Source: Angiostrongylus vasorum
Lineage: Eukaryota > Nematoda > Chromadorea > Rhabditida > Metastrongylidae
Length of the DNA: 64,000 nt
Direction: 5' to 3'
Assembly: GCA_018806985.1 (NCBI GenBank)
Contig: JADANN010000149.1
Span: forward strand, 434,001 to 498,000
Part shown: in pieces, positions 24,120-36,800 of the stretch
Numbering within the stretch: position 1 is the first letter of the stretch
How the letters are laid out: every line of letters starts with the position of its first letter
The notes under the pieces: generated by a model
What the model was told of the DNA's origin: nothing
Seen by the model: only the letters and a program-made list of their open reading frames with translations
Database searches by the model: none
Translations under genes and position numbers: made by a program

Positions 24120-26030
24120 TTGCCTGTCGTCTTTTTTAAACGTCAAGTGACGCGAGTGGATGCCAGTAAGAGTAACTTTTCTCCCTTTCTCGTTAAAGAG
24201 TAGCCTAGTGGGTTCTGTTCGCTCCACGGACGCGTTGAGATCCATGTCTTTCTTCTAGCCTTTTCGTGAAGAATTCCGACCATCAAGTCGATGGTCTTCT
24301 GTTGTGCGTTTGATGTGCCGAGGAATCCAGTCACTAACAACTACCGTCCATAGGTTGTCGCTTATACGCATTAAGTGTCCGGCCCATCTTATGTTCGACA
24401 GTTTTGGCATATACAGCGGCGTCGCTGATTTTTGACTGTTGATTTAGGATGGATCTGTTCTCTCACTTGCATATTATAGGTTATGCATGTTATATTATGT
24501 TCACATAGCATCATCCTTTCGACCATATGTTGCACAATACAGTGATCTTTCATTCTGATTACGTAGAGACCAGGTTTTTCACGCCAACATTGAGCCAGGA
24601 AGAATCATGGAGACGAAGATGTGTGCAAGGAGTTGGGTGTTCCTTGTTTTCTTCACTACATCCTCGATGTTCCTGGAAGCTCCCAATGCTGCTCACTTTT
24701 TTCTTGCTCAATCCTTGAGCTAATTCTTTCGCTGTGTTGAATTCCCGAGCTAGATAGACGTAACCTGGAGCATTTGGAGATAATCGTTCCGTTGAGCGTG
24801 AATGGGGCATACGAAACCAATCCGTTCCTCATGGACATCTTTTTTTGTGAGCTTCAGTTGAAGACCAATCTTTCCACAAAGGTTACCTAAGTTGAATAGC
24901 ATTCATCTGACTGATGATTGGTGTCATAAGAATGACGTCAAGCGAAGATGCTGTTTTTTAAAGACCGTCCATTTTCGCTTCCGTGTTCTCCCATTCCAGT
25001 GTTAGCACGACGTTTTCAAGGGTGGCGATAAATAATTTTGGCGAGATTGTATCGCCTTGCCTAACTCCTCTTTTGGCGTCAGTGTTAATATCATTGTAGA
25101 ATGGTGATATCTGGGTTGTGAAGTTTTTCTATAGCTCACGAAGAATCTTTATATGCTCAGAAGGGCGATGCTGGCTGCGTGTATGACCGCTTATATCTCA
25201 ACTCAGTCAAAAAACTTTCTTTAAATAGATGAAAGTGCGACATAGCCGTCTGTTGTAGTATCGTGATACTTCAGTGAACACTGGTATGAGGTGAGCGTGG
25301 TCCATCGTAATGAATCCTTCTCGACACCCTTCTTTTTCACCTGGCTGTCCTTCATGTTTAGAGTCAATTCGTATTAGGATGACTCGAGTGAAGAGTTTAT
25401 CAGCGACAGAGAGCAAGCTGACCGGGCGATGGTTGCCAATAATTGTGAAAGTCTCTCGTTTGGAGAACAACACGGTATTGCTGATATTCCGCTGAATAGT
25501 AGGCTTAAATTCTGGTAGGTAATGTGTCTAGAACCGAACTAGTGTGTTGGTGAGGAGTGGCGGAAGGTTCTTCAAGTGTTCAGGTTTTATCATATCTGGA
25601 TGAGGTGTTGTTCGACTCTTTACCAGCGAAAGAGTATGTCGGATTTTGGAATAGAGAAATCTCCCACAACCGTCTTTCCCGCAGTGGATGAGGAGCTTGT
25701 TTGCCAGATGCAGCTTTCAACCGGCTCCCATATGGTTCCCCGTCACTTGATCGAAGGCTTTTGGTCGAATTAACTCGTAGAACACAATCCAAATAAACGA
25801 AAACACGCGCATGCACACACGCATAAATACGTTGTCGTAAAAATTGATGGCATGTGCCAAATTGGCCCAGCAGAAACAGGAAGTCCATCTCCTGAATCCA
25901 CCGCCTTCTAGAGGAAACACGAGGTCGCATTTGCTCGGCCCTTAATCACCTGGTCTGTCACCTCGAAGCACGCCACGCTGTTTCGTGATTGACCGACAAG
26001 AGATCCATCCGTAAGAGATCCGTGGATTTT
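24120..26030 (-). mobile_element. RTE-type element copy C, endonuclease deleted
   Basis: On the minus strand: 5' leader (about 25580-26030, same as the leader of copy B at 3730-4180), then directly reverse transcriptase (25207-25473: GNHRPVSLLSVADKLFTRVI, GFITMDHAH, LCRTFIYLKK), palm and thumb (24559-24960: VYLAREFNTAKELA), and the C-terminal tail to about 24120. The endonuclease is absent and several stops interrupt the frame. The 5' end lies just upstream of the gene at 26114. Confidence 0.75.
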
Positions 26031-26081
26031 ATTCATTGTCGTTCATCCATGAATTAATTATCCTATTTACTAACCAAATTT

Positions 26082-26092
26082 TGTTTTTCTAG
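26082..26092 (+). promoter_or_regulatory. putative splice or spliced-leader acceptor before the first exon
   Basis: TGTTTTTCTAG ends 21 bases before the ATG at 26114. This spacing is usual for nematode trans-splice acceptors. The frame is also open back to this AG, so it could instead be a cis acceptor of an internal exon. Confidence 0.4.
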
Positions 26093-26113
26093 TACTCTAC
26101 CACTTCTATTTTT

Positions 26114-28545
26114 ATGAATGACCGTATGACTACTATACCATCTCATCTCGGAATTACAGAGCTGTCTTTCAATGCACATTGTCGCTTATTCGATCCTCCC
26201 ACCCCTCGAGCTCTCACCAGTCCCTTCGTCCCTATGTGTGGACGGCGAATTAATACCATACTTGGCTGGGAAAGTGGAAACACTAACGTAGTCCTGCACA
26301 AGGCAGGTTACCGTAATTCACTGTATAAACCAAAAAATGCATTCACCTACTTGATGCTACGAATGGAATCGTATGAAATTTATCAACGCCAAACGCTCTG
26401 CACTTTCATAAAAAAAATGGGTGTTTGTTCTTCACTCGTCTGAGCTCTAAAGTTTACACTACAATTAAAAGAATAACTACAGCTACTGAAGATGAAAAGT
26501 TAATAATTAAAATGTGACAGTTATGGTATGGACGGCTTTTCAATCAAACAGGAAGAGAACATGAGGTTTTAGACGGCGGTCATCTTGTGGCTAGGCTCAC
26601 TGGATATCAAGGTGGTGAAGGTGTTCTGGAATTGGCGCAACGTAAAGGACAAAATCCAAAACTGTTAGCAATCATGACTGGTCTGCAGGAGAAGCAGGTA
26701 AGAATTTAGTCTATTTTGTGGGGCAGACATCGTTTGAGTTCGTTCGACATGAGGAATATCTCCTTCATTTTTTCGATGTTGTGTCCCGTTGCTTACTATT
26801 TTTTCTCACATACTTGCAAACAATTTCCTATTCTTGATATAGTCTTACTTACTATTCTACTTAAATTGCATGCATGCATACGAGAACATTTCTTTTGCAG
26901 TGTCCTCGAACTTCCGAATTCTTTGTTTGCTATGAAATTTTCTTGTTTAGATACTGTAGTTCTGGCCTCACCTGTGTTAATTATTCATTTCTTGTCACAA
27001 ACTTGTCGATTTTTGCTAAACGTCAGCTAAACATTGTTTTTCCATCTTGCAGGATTTTGATATTTTTTATGCTCCTGACATTGAGTTGTCATCTTGCCAC
27101 AAAGCCACTCAACTTAAAGATAATCTGGGTAAAAAGCTGGTCACCATTGACAGCGATGGCAGAGGAATGGCGGTTCAAGTGAGACAATATCAATGATTTT
27201 TTTTCAACGGTCATACAAGGTATAATCAACAAATTTCAGCCGTGGATCGACGTCGATGATTTTCATATTCTCAGCGATGACGTTGTTGACAAGGTGGAAA
27301 TAAGTTGTTATCGTTTTGCATTTGTTTATTGTGATATCTTACTTGGATACTTGGTGCGGGTCCCAGCATAATTTCCATTTTTTCTGGTTTAGCCATTGTG
27401 ATTCCCTGGAGTCTCGAGATCAGCCTAGCCAAAGTCTGCCCTAGGTCGTCACCACTACAGGCAGTTGCCGCCCTTGTGGATCGAAGGGAGATTTTCCACC
27501 ACACAGCTAGTTCAATATCAGGACAGTGGTGGGTCCTGGCATTGGCTTGCTCTTGGCCGGGCTTCCTGATGGAAACGCCGGACTCTTTCTTTGCTTGCGA
27601 GGCCCTGATCGACACCCAGCAATACCTCTCGACCATGATGAGGCGGTAAACCGTTGGGATGTGATGTTTAACTATATTTTCTTGGATATTTGGGTGGTCT
27701 GTCCTCACTGGTTTTACGGGCCCGGCATAATCTCCATTTTTTTTGGAGTTTTGTTGGTTTGGGCATTATAGTTCCCTGGAGTCCTGAGATCAACCAGGTC
27801 AAAGTCTCCCCAGGTCGTCACCACCGTAGGCAGTCGCGGCCCCTGTGGATCAGAGGGAGATTTGCCACCATGCGACTAGTTTGGTACCAGGACGGTGACG
27901 GATCCTGATATTAGTTTATTTTCAGCTAGGCTTCTTTATGGGAACTTGGATTCCTTCCCAGATTGGGAGGCCCTGCCAGGTGGATGAACCCCTCGCTGTA
28001 CATCGCAATCCGACACCCAGTAACACCTCCCAGCCACGATGAGGTGGCAAACCGTTGGGAGGATGGATGAATTTAGCAAAATCTATGAACTCAGGTCTCA
28101 ATGTAGTCACTTTTTTATTTACTACCTAATTTTTTTTCATGGCCGGATATGCTGTGAAATGTAGCTGCAATGATGCTGAGATACTCGAAGAACTCCGATC
28201 AGGTGTCTGCGGCTGAGATCGTACCTCGTTATTACCCTTTCCGGGAGCTAAGGTGTTCACCACTACACCATGCATGTCCTTCCCTCTTACCATAGAAATT
28301 ACCAGTATTTTCAAGAAATGGAATGATTGTTGATCAGTGCTAGACACTAGTGCTAGTGCTTTCACTGCTGAATTGTCAGCGTCTAGGTGGTGCTCATTGT
28401 CGAGGCGAACACATCTAACATCATCGATTGTGGAGAATTGAAGATTCACGGCAACACTTCAGACTGGTATCGCGCTCTGAACGGAAGTGGCTCTGTTTTA
28501 AGTCAAATCGTCATCTTCTTGGTGGCCGTTTTGTTCATAGGCTAG
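26114..28545 (+). CDS. uncharacterised 229-residue protein with C-terminal membrane-anchor-like tail
   Basis: Five exons: 26114-26287, 26521-26697, 27053-27178, 27240-27293, 28387-28545. All junctions are phase 0, with donors GTAGTC, GTAAGA, GTGAGA, GTGGAA and acceptors TGACAG, CTTGCAG, TTTCAG, GTCTAG. The total is exactly 230 codons including TAG. I do not recognise the family. Visible: an N-terminal part (PTPRALTSPFVPMCGRRIN); a central domain opening LWYGRLFN, with GGHLVARLTGYQGGEG, LLAIMTGL, DFDIFYAPDIEL, LGKKLVTIDSDGRGMAVQ and PWIDVDDFHIL; and a last exon with NTS, NTS and NGS glycosylation sites followed by SQIVIFLVAVLFIG at the very end, like a GPI signal or tail anchor. There is no N-terminal signal peptide in this model, so a further 5' exon is possible. 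Intron 4 contains Repeat-D and SINE-C. Exons 2-4 are firm; exons 1 and 5 less so. Confidence 0.7.
27340..28075 (+). repeat. two tandem Repeat-D copies
   Basis: Copy 1 (about 27350-27660) and copy 2 (about 27705-28070) repeat the order GGCATAATCTCCATTTTTT, CCCTGGAGTC, AGGTCGTCACCAC, GATCGAAGG or GATCAGAGG, then ATGAGGTGGCAAACCGTTGG. They sit inside intron 4 of the gene at 26114. Confidence 0.75.
28100..28300 (-). repeat. SINE-C copy
   Basis: Reverse-complement SINE-C blocks: TTTATTTACTGCCT or close, CAATGATGCTGAGAT, GGTGTCTGCGG, TTACCCTTTCCGGGAGCTAA, CACCACTACACCATGC. A scrap of the same family recurs at 28870-28970. Confidence 0.65.
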
Positions 28546-30089
28546 AGATTCATTACGGTAGTAATAATATTTTATGATATAACTGTACAAATTAAGGAAT
28601 TACTACGTGTATTTCTCAATTTAGAATGGAAATTTTTTAGTAGACTGATGACATATTATTACCGTGATGATTGTATTTATTATCAGATGCATGAGAATGA
28701 AGGTGATTATTGCTCAAGGCTTTTATAACACCCAACATCACCCAATGTGTGGGTCCCATCACTTCTTTGATTCGGTACGCGTCGCGTCAATCCATTATTC
28801 AAGAAACCCTCCGAATTTTCATATAGGTTCGGCTGGTGCATGAGAATTGGTCTTCTTGAATGTCTGTAGGTTTTAACTTATTATTTACTGCCTACTCTTT
28901 TTAATGGCAGGGTATGTTGCGAAATATACTTCACTGATGCCGTCTGTAGGTTCTCCATAAAATGCTGGAATAGCTGCGTTAGAACGTTACCATTTGTTCA
29001 CCACAAGCAGTCATCAGCATTTGCGGATCGTGGGGGGCTTTCCAGACAAGTACGGTAACAATTTCTCGATGTTGGTGATATGGGAGACTTGGCCTACCAG
29101 GACGGGCTCAACCCGAGCGCTCACCTGTATTATTGAATAGTATCTCTACCCCTGCGCTACACGAGCTCCATTATTATTTAAATGGCGGATATATGAATTA
29201 CTATAACTACAACGATACTTTACACTTTGCCCTTAGCTTGAACAATGATTATAGTGAAGTAGAAGCTTGTCAATGCATTTACTATATACTACATGAATAT
29301 TTACAGAAATAGGTTGTTCTTTTCAACCAAGTTCCGTCCTACTAGGTCTCGGTAACCTATCAACTTATCACCTTGTAAAAATAAGTTGACAGATTATTGA
29401 ATGAGTTTAGTGATTACACATTGATATCGGTTTCTTGTACATTCATTGACAAAATATGATAACAAACTTAAAAGCAACATTTGCATCAAATGAACCACTT
29501 ATAAGTTAGCAATTGTCACAGAAGTGACCATTTCCACTGCTTAATCAGAAATAATAATAGCACAACAAAAAAAAGTCAGAATACTCGACTATGAAGAGCG
29601 GAGGATCAGATATCAATGATGAACCCGTCTTGGAAGTAGGAAAATCTACCGCAGTGTTGAATTGTCGATTAGCATGTTTGGATTATGGAATAGGCTCCAT
29701 CTTAGGAATAAAAAATTTAGACCGGAGGCTTTGCTCATTTTTATTCAAAAACTTTGGGGTTAGTAGTGAACGCGGCAAAATTTCACCACTTGTATCACCA
29801 ACGATGCCAAGTTGGGACAATGACGACATTGTGGTGCATATATGACTCACACATCTATTCTAGATCTATTAGCCTGGAATATAAGACCTTGTCAGTTTTT
29901 GTTCAGAGTTGTCACATACAAGACGTTATAGAACACTTTATATGACAGGTATAACTCGACGCAGCACCACAAAGTAAGGTCTGGTTGAACACCTCGCAAT
30001 GCGATGACCAGTCTGTGTGAGTAAGCATCGTGAATTCTCTGTGCTTCACTAGTACCGACAGGACCTCCTAGCAGCGATCAAGACTTTCG
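28546..30089. other. intergenic AT-rich DNA
   Basis: Holds a tRNA-like SINE remnant at about 29040-29165 (minus: GAGCTCGTGTAGCGCAGGGG and GCTCGGGTTGAGCCC). The ORF at 29591-29845 shows no motif. No gene supported. Confidence 0.4.
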
Positions 30090-30460
30090 CCGAATGTCTT
30101 CAAGAATAACACGATGTTTTATAGCTCTCCAACACATTTGGCCGGAAGCTGGTTATATGCGTCTTCTGCGATTCTGCGGCAGCCTGGAGTTACAGGAGCG
30201 GAATCGGACAGTTATCACAGACATACGCACACAGCACCTCCAACGGCTCGTCGTTTGCGTGGACGAAGAGTTGAAACGAAAGACTCACAGACCGTCTTCT
30301 GAATGACAACGCTCAGATCTCGCTTATAGGTCCTTCGAGGAGTTCGGTTGGACTATCGCACCCTACTTACAGTACAGCCTCTACAAATAGTTAGTGGACC
30401 ACATCTTCGCTCTCCCTAAGCATTGTCTACTTAGTAAGAAATTATACCACTGCGAAAAAT
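30090..30460 (+). mobile_element. degenerate mariner-family transposase fragment
   Basis: Frames with LLNDNAQ (DNARPH box), then RSDLAYRSFEEFGWTIAP and PYLQYSLY (LGWEVLPHPPYSPD in intact elements) follow the C-terminal half of mariner transposases. At least one frameshift separates the blocks and the catalytic Asp context is degraded. Confidence 0.45.
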
Positions 30461-30818
30461 CCACTAACACCGGCACCAACTTTTTTCGGGTTATTATCGC
30501 GGTCATTGAGGAATACGTGATCTGCCCGGGAAATGCCACACTTCTTCATAGTGACATCGCTAACTGAAGTTGTGTTCTGAACAACCAGAAACAAAAATGA
30601 AAAGATGGTCACTATCGACAAGGACTTCTGGGTAATTTTTAAGAAACATCGTCAACGAACAAACATGTCATCGTGTCACCGCTGGGAATCTTTCCCTCTT
30701 CTACACCGTATTTTCTTTTGTAGTGATAGAACATTGCTGACTTTCTGTAGATATCTTCTTGAAAGACTCAACAGACCCGGTCAAAAAACCAATTGGTGAT
30801 AAGCGAGACATGTCAGTG

Positions 30819-33800
30819 CTATTGATCATTGTCGTTTCGCATATAATACGCCCAGTAGATGACGTTGAACAGCATGAACACTGCTGAAAGAAAGAAGTTC
30901 GTTTACAAAAGAACGCTGTTTAAAAGGCTCAGGCAAACAACCTTTATGATTCTTTAAATTTTCTGTTAAATATGGCATTAAAAGGCCTTTATTGGATGGT
31001 CACGCTTTTTGTGTTAAGGTGACAAGAAATTTCATTTTCAACTCAATAAACTTACCCACTGGGCCAAAATCCTTTATTTTTCGACATCTTCCTAATGACC
31101 TGTCAAAATGGTTTCGAAACTATTTTTCAACAAAGGTGCTGAAAGCGCAAAGGTACGCACACGTCATGTACTAACCCTCGTGGTCATTGGTTCGATCCAT
31201 CGAGGAGGCAAAGAACCTTTCAACTCTGCGATTTCGGTAAATTGGTGCCCGACTTGCTTGGGAGTACCTCTCTTCGATATATAAAGATGGGTGACAGCTT
31301 CTGACGAAGATATGGGAGCGCTTCAGCAGAGTCATTTCAGAATTCCAGGACGAATCAACTCGTCCAACATTCAAAGACATTCGTGAAGAAGTGAAAGCCT
31401 TGAGTTGGTAGTCGAACCTATATAGAAATCCAAGACTATGCTGGATGCTGGATGACGGGTGTAAAGCAATTAACAGGATGAAAGAAGCGTCTGGAAGAGC
31501 GACAACCTATTTGAACATGAACCCTAAAAACTGAAATTTTTTTCTGTTTCGTTGATTATAAACGGCAGGTGGTTTTTGTTGTAATCTACATTGACGGTTT
31601 TACTGCTCGTATGTGACACGCAATAAACTAACATGGAAATGCCAATCGGGCCGCTTTGTCAATTGCCAGTGCTTTTCGAGAGTATCGTAACGCCCTACAC
31701 ATCAGACTCGTTGACTTTTTATCGATATGCTTGTAGCATTTCTCTGATAGTGGACCCTCCTCGTAGTCGTCCTCATAATCAGTTGCCGCTGAAACAAATA
31801 ATTAGCTGGGACCATCAACTACCAATGAGTGATCACTCGACGAAATTGACGGATTCCGGATAGCACACAGCGATGCCTAATTTATGGAACACTCACCGAG
31901 GACATATTTGTGGGCGTAACCGTTCTGTAATTTTTCGGCCATATGATTGTACTTATTGGCACGTCGCATATAACTATTTACCATAGCAAATTCTAGCAAA
32001 ACACCGAAGATGAACAGCATGCACACTGAAAACCTGCATTGCCCTGAATAACACTGGTCAATAAAAGAGTGTCTGCTCTGCTGCGATTAAAATCTCGGTT
32101 CCATGAAATGGATTCATCTCAAAGATAAAAGCAATGCATAAAATAACCCTAGAAAAAAATACTAAATAGTAATAGATTTTGTGCGCTACAGTCGTTTAAT
32201 GCGCGAATTTTGAAACAGCGATTAGCGGAAAAGAATAGCTTTACTTACCTCCGTAGAAGTAATCGATGGCCTTAGCATACGACACGGGGGGAAGAGCGTA
32301 TCTTATACCATTGCCCTGACAAAAGAAATATATAAAATGAACTCGAATATTGATAATTCCTGGTTATTTGGTATTCTATAACTGCCGCAGATCTTCAAGT
32401 TGCACGTTTATTTTTGGGCACATTCATTGTGCTTTCACCAAAAGCTTTGTAACTTGGGTTTCATAACGCTCCATGTAAAATAGCGGTAGTGAGCCGGCCT
32501 AAGGCAATGTGATACAAACCTCCCCATAAATGTGGGAGAGCTAATGGGCCCCGCTCAAGACATTCCCTCATACAGCAGCCGAACGAAGATGGAAAAAATT
32601 GCAAAACCTTAGTAGTTGGAAGACACGAGAAAACAAATCGAATGCAAGAAGGGCTGGAATCCATCTAAGAGATATGAAGATGGGTCAGGTAAAGAAAAAT
32701 ATGTTGACTCTAGTAAAATTCCCAAATTATTTGACGATGGCAGAAAACTTAGATTGGCAAAATAAATGGTTATGAGATTTTCTATGGGAAGATCTGAAAA
32801 TTGGCATTCGGTTAATAGCTTCTTATATTACTACGAAGAAGAGGACCTGTGTACTGAGAGTGAGCAGCGTGGTGAATGACAGCGATACTCGAGCAGGTAC
32901 TGCTCGTCGATCAATCCAGAATGAAACCCAGGATATCGCTACAATCAAAGCTGTGGGTATATAACTCTGGAAAGAGAGAGACACTTCGAACGTCCACAAC
33001 TCCAGTATACATTTAAAAAGAACTTCTAATGTTCACCTGCACCAAGTGATACCCAATCGCTCTCTTCAAGTTTACAATGCCAATGAGACAACTAAAGTCG
33101 CCTGAAATAGATGAAAATTCAGGCGTACTCTCAAACACAATACCCGAAGCGATTATGAGTAAAAAAATGAGAAAGAAGCAAAGAAACATCCCTGGAAAGT
33201 AAAGTTATAATACGGTCGTAAGTTCGAAACAAAATTAGGAAGTTGCAATGTAGACGAGTTTACCGATTCTGGACGAGTTCGAAGTTATCGTGTAGTGGAA
33301 GACTCCGTTACAATAGCTATGTTCCAGAGATGTGATGTGGTATTCAGGTAATCCGATTTCGGGATTGTAGCGTATCGGACCATTGCTAAACCACGTCGCG
33401 TTCATTTCGCTCTTGACATAAGCATCTGAAAAAGTTGTAGTAATCTTCCATGCTGGATATCCAAAACGCATGTGTAACATGACGAATCGTTAAAATGAAG
33501 CACAACCAAAACCTTTAAGACTGAGAAGTGAATGGGCAGTGCCGCAACTGCTATTTGTTCCACGTTTTAGTTCCAAAACACCGCGAGAAATTCAGGAGCA
33601 TTAAAAAATGAGTAAGTATTGTTTGTAAAAGGATGAAGTATAAAGGGTGAAGTGCTCGGCGTTGACCAATCACTGATGGATGAGTATTCGACTTCATCAA
33701 GCACAGTAGACATGAATTGTTGTAATAACGGCAGTTATTGGGACGATTTTTCCCAAAATCATGGTTTCACAGAAGCATCAAGGAATCAAGCAAAGATTGT

Positions 33801-36800
33801 AGCAGCTCCATCCTCTAACTGACTGACGAATTTTAGAGAAATTACAATAATAAAGGACAAGTAAAGAATAAAGCTCTCAGCGTTGACCAATCTCTGAGGG
33901 ATCCGCAATGCATTCGACTTCATTAAGCATCGTTTGGAGGTGATTGAATGCATATCTGGCCTTTACAGTGACTCGCGGTGGCCTACCGATGTATTGAGCC
34001 AGTGTTGCTATCCTCCCAGACAAGTCTGGTGCTAATTTTCCGACCCCGGAGGGATGGAAGGCTTGGTGTGCCATGGAAGCGGGGATCGATTCCACGTGTG
34101 TGTAGCAGGGCGCCTCCGACCACTGCGCCACACGCGCCCTTACAATAATGAACCCTACGTTAAATCATTACATGGCAGAAATCGACCAAATGTTTCAAAA
34201 AATATGTATATAGCGTGCGACCAGACAGTAGACATACGCAACACGATGGTGGTTCTTTCAACACTATCTCAATGAAGCTATCCAGATATCTGAGATAGTC
34301 GAAATGCATACAACATTCCCAAGGAGTCGACTATACAAACTAGGAAGAACATCTACGACATCATTAAACTGATCGAAGCGAGACGATACCACGCCAGGTA
34401 GACACTAATTATGAAACAGAATATTAACTAGTTCAAGAAACAACAGAGAATTGTCAGTCGTCAGCCATATGCGACTCTGAGCGGCTGTTCTTCCTCGATG
34501 GAAGACAGGTGAAAAAAAGCGGTGGGTTTTTGGAGAAGCCGGTGATCGTGTAATTATTGTTCAGATGTTCATCTTTCTGTTCGCGTTATGGAAGCGTTTG
34601 ATCTAGTAAGTTGCGTATTAGTGTACCCCTTCCAGGCTCTGAAGAAGGCGATTCTGTCGAAATGTCAGCTACGCTTGTGTTGTACGTGTGTTATTGTATG
34701 GAAGCAAAAGTATGCTATTTAACAACCTCGCGATTGCTGACAAGGAAAACGATGAATTTATACTGCAATGCCGAGGTTAGTAGAATCGATCCACAGAATT
34801 GTCAGCTGTTCAGTAACATGCGATGGGGTCGTCGCTTCCTTCTTGTAAGGTTTCTTCCGAGAATGCAGCAGAGATGGAAGAGTATATTGCAACGGTTAGA
34901 GATACCCTACGGTACACAGATCGTCTTCGGCTCGACCTCAAGTCTAGGGGTCACCAAGTTTTCCATCCCTACGAGGTCGGCAAATTGGTACGAAAGTTGA
35001 CTGAGAGCATAGCGGCACTGACTTCATACATTAACAAGTCTTACCGCAGCCCAGATATACACTAAATCACTTTTAACGATATTTGGTAAATCCAAATGCA
35101 CGGAGCATCCCTTAGAGATTAACTAAACCCGAGAGCTACCTATCGCTTTATACAGTAACTCCCACGACCGACTTTCTATTAACCTCGGCACTGATTGAAT
35201 AATTCTTTCTGCTTCTGTTTAGCAAACACGAGGTGTTATTTTATTTCTTTATTTACGCACAAGCTGACGTTTCGGCGGATTTCGCCTTCCTCAGAGCCTG
35301 GGAAGGTCAAGTTGGCGGCCAAACACCTCCATAACCAAACAGAGAAAATGCTGAACCAAAATTTCAATCAAACTGAACACAGAGTCTTTGCACACTCACC
35401 GCTTTCTGTGAGTCTTCCACTAAATAATTCACGTGGAGATTAACCTCACAGAGTTCACATGGAATCGTAATGTACCCAACTCATCAGAATAACGGGCTTA
35501 TATACCGCGTAATATCACGCGTGATAATGAGGCATTCCTCCTTGCGGTTCATTTCCGGATTCTTGGAATTAATCCAGAATGCCTCGAGAGTTTTGCGCGT
35601 TTGTGTTCTCGATTCCTGCGCGAGGATCGTAACCCGTACTTCAGAATCTTCTCCGTTATGTCTCTATGTCTTATGCGTGCCTACTGGAGTATTTAGTTTA
35701 CGTTTGCCGACTGTGTTCTTTTATACGAACGCAGAGTGGTCTACCCGTTTCGCCAACGTATTTGTATCCGCTCGCTTTACAAGAGATCAGATAGACTGTA
35801 CCCGAACTCATGCAGTCACCGTCTCTACCATTAGGGGCAAATTATGTAAATTTTGCGTTGCACATAGACGGTCGCACAGTCGGTTACCAACTAGCTGGCG
35901 TCTTAGATTACTCGGTGGCATTTCAATTATCGTTACTGAATTCTCTAGACTGGTCCTTCTTAAACAGCACTTACTTCATAGCACTTCCTCTCTTACTTCT
36001 TACTTCCTTTATACAGTGGAAAACGCAGCAAAGTAAAAGGTAAAGAATGGTTGAAATCGTAAAGCTACAATACAAATCCCGTTCTTTACTTTTCTAGCCA
36101 TCTATTGAGAATGTTGTCAACGACTAACCTACTAAAGGTGTTTAACACATTTCTAGAAAACGGATTTCTATTCCCCAAAAACTTTGATGACCGCTCTCCG
36201 ATATAAGCACGGAGCTATAACTATTTCCAGAAAAAAACGGCGAAGGCCATTTACTGCTTAGACTTTAATCTCTTTAATAGCTACGTCTATCTTTTTTACA
36301 GTTCGCATAAAAAACAAGCATTATTTTATCTGTGCAGTTCTTCTTTCCAATGTTAGACATATTTATTATATCCGTCAATGAAAAGTACCGTAGCTGCTTT
36401 GAACAGAATTAGAAACAGACATAAAAAAGAACCTATTGCAGGTTTTCACCAATATATTGGCTTTGTTGTTTGCATGATTTCGGTTCAAGTGTAAGTAAAC
36501 AAGATAATACAAGACGATCACGGCAGGGTTACCTTAAAAGAAAGAAGACTAAAATAATAACGTCAGCTATATCGCAATCTGCCTAGTGGCCGTCGTTCGT
36601 ATGAACTGAGCGAATCGCAATGGGACTATCAAAACACTGTGTGAAGGAGAGCCAGTGAAGCAGACAAGCATTCAAATCATGAAATGCATCGAATTCATCG
36701 ACTTAAAGAAAGCTTCGCGATTCCCCTTACTTACGTGGTTTCCACAGCATCAGTAAAGGCTCTTGCTTTGCTTTTCTCTCTGCCACTTTTTTACTCTTTT

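Noticed and set aside
35470..36036. 188-codon plus ORF as a gene
   Set aside because: It is the antisense of a PLE endonuclease region.
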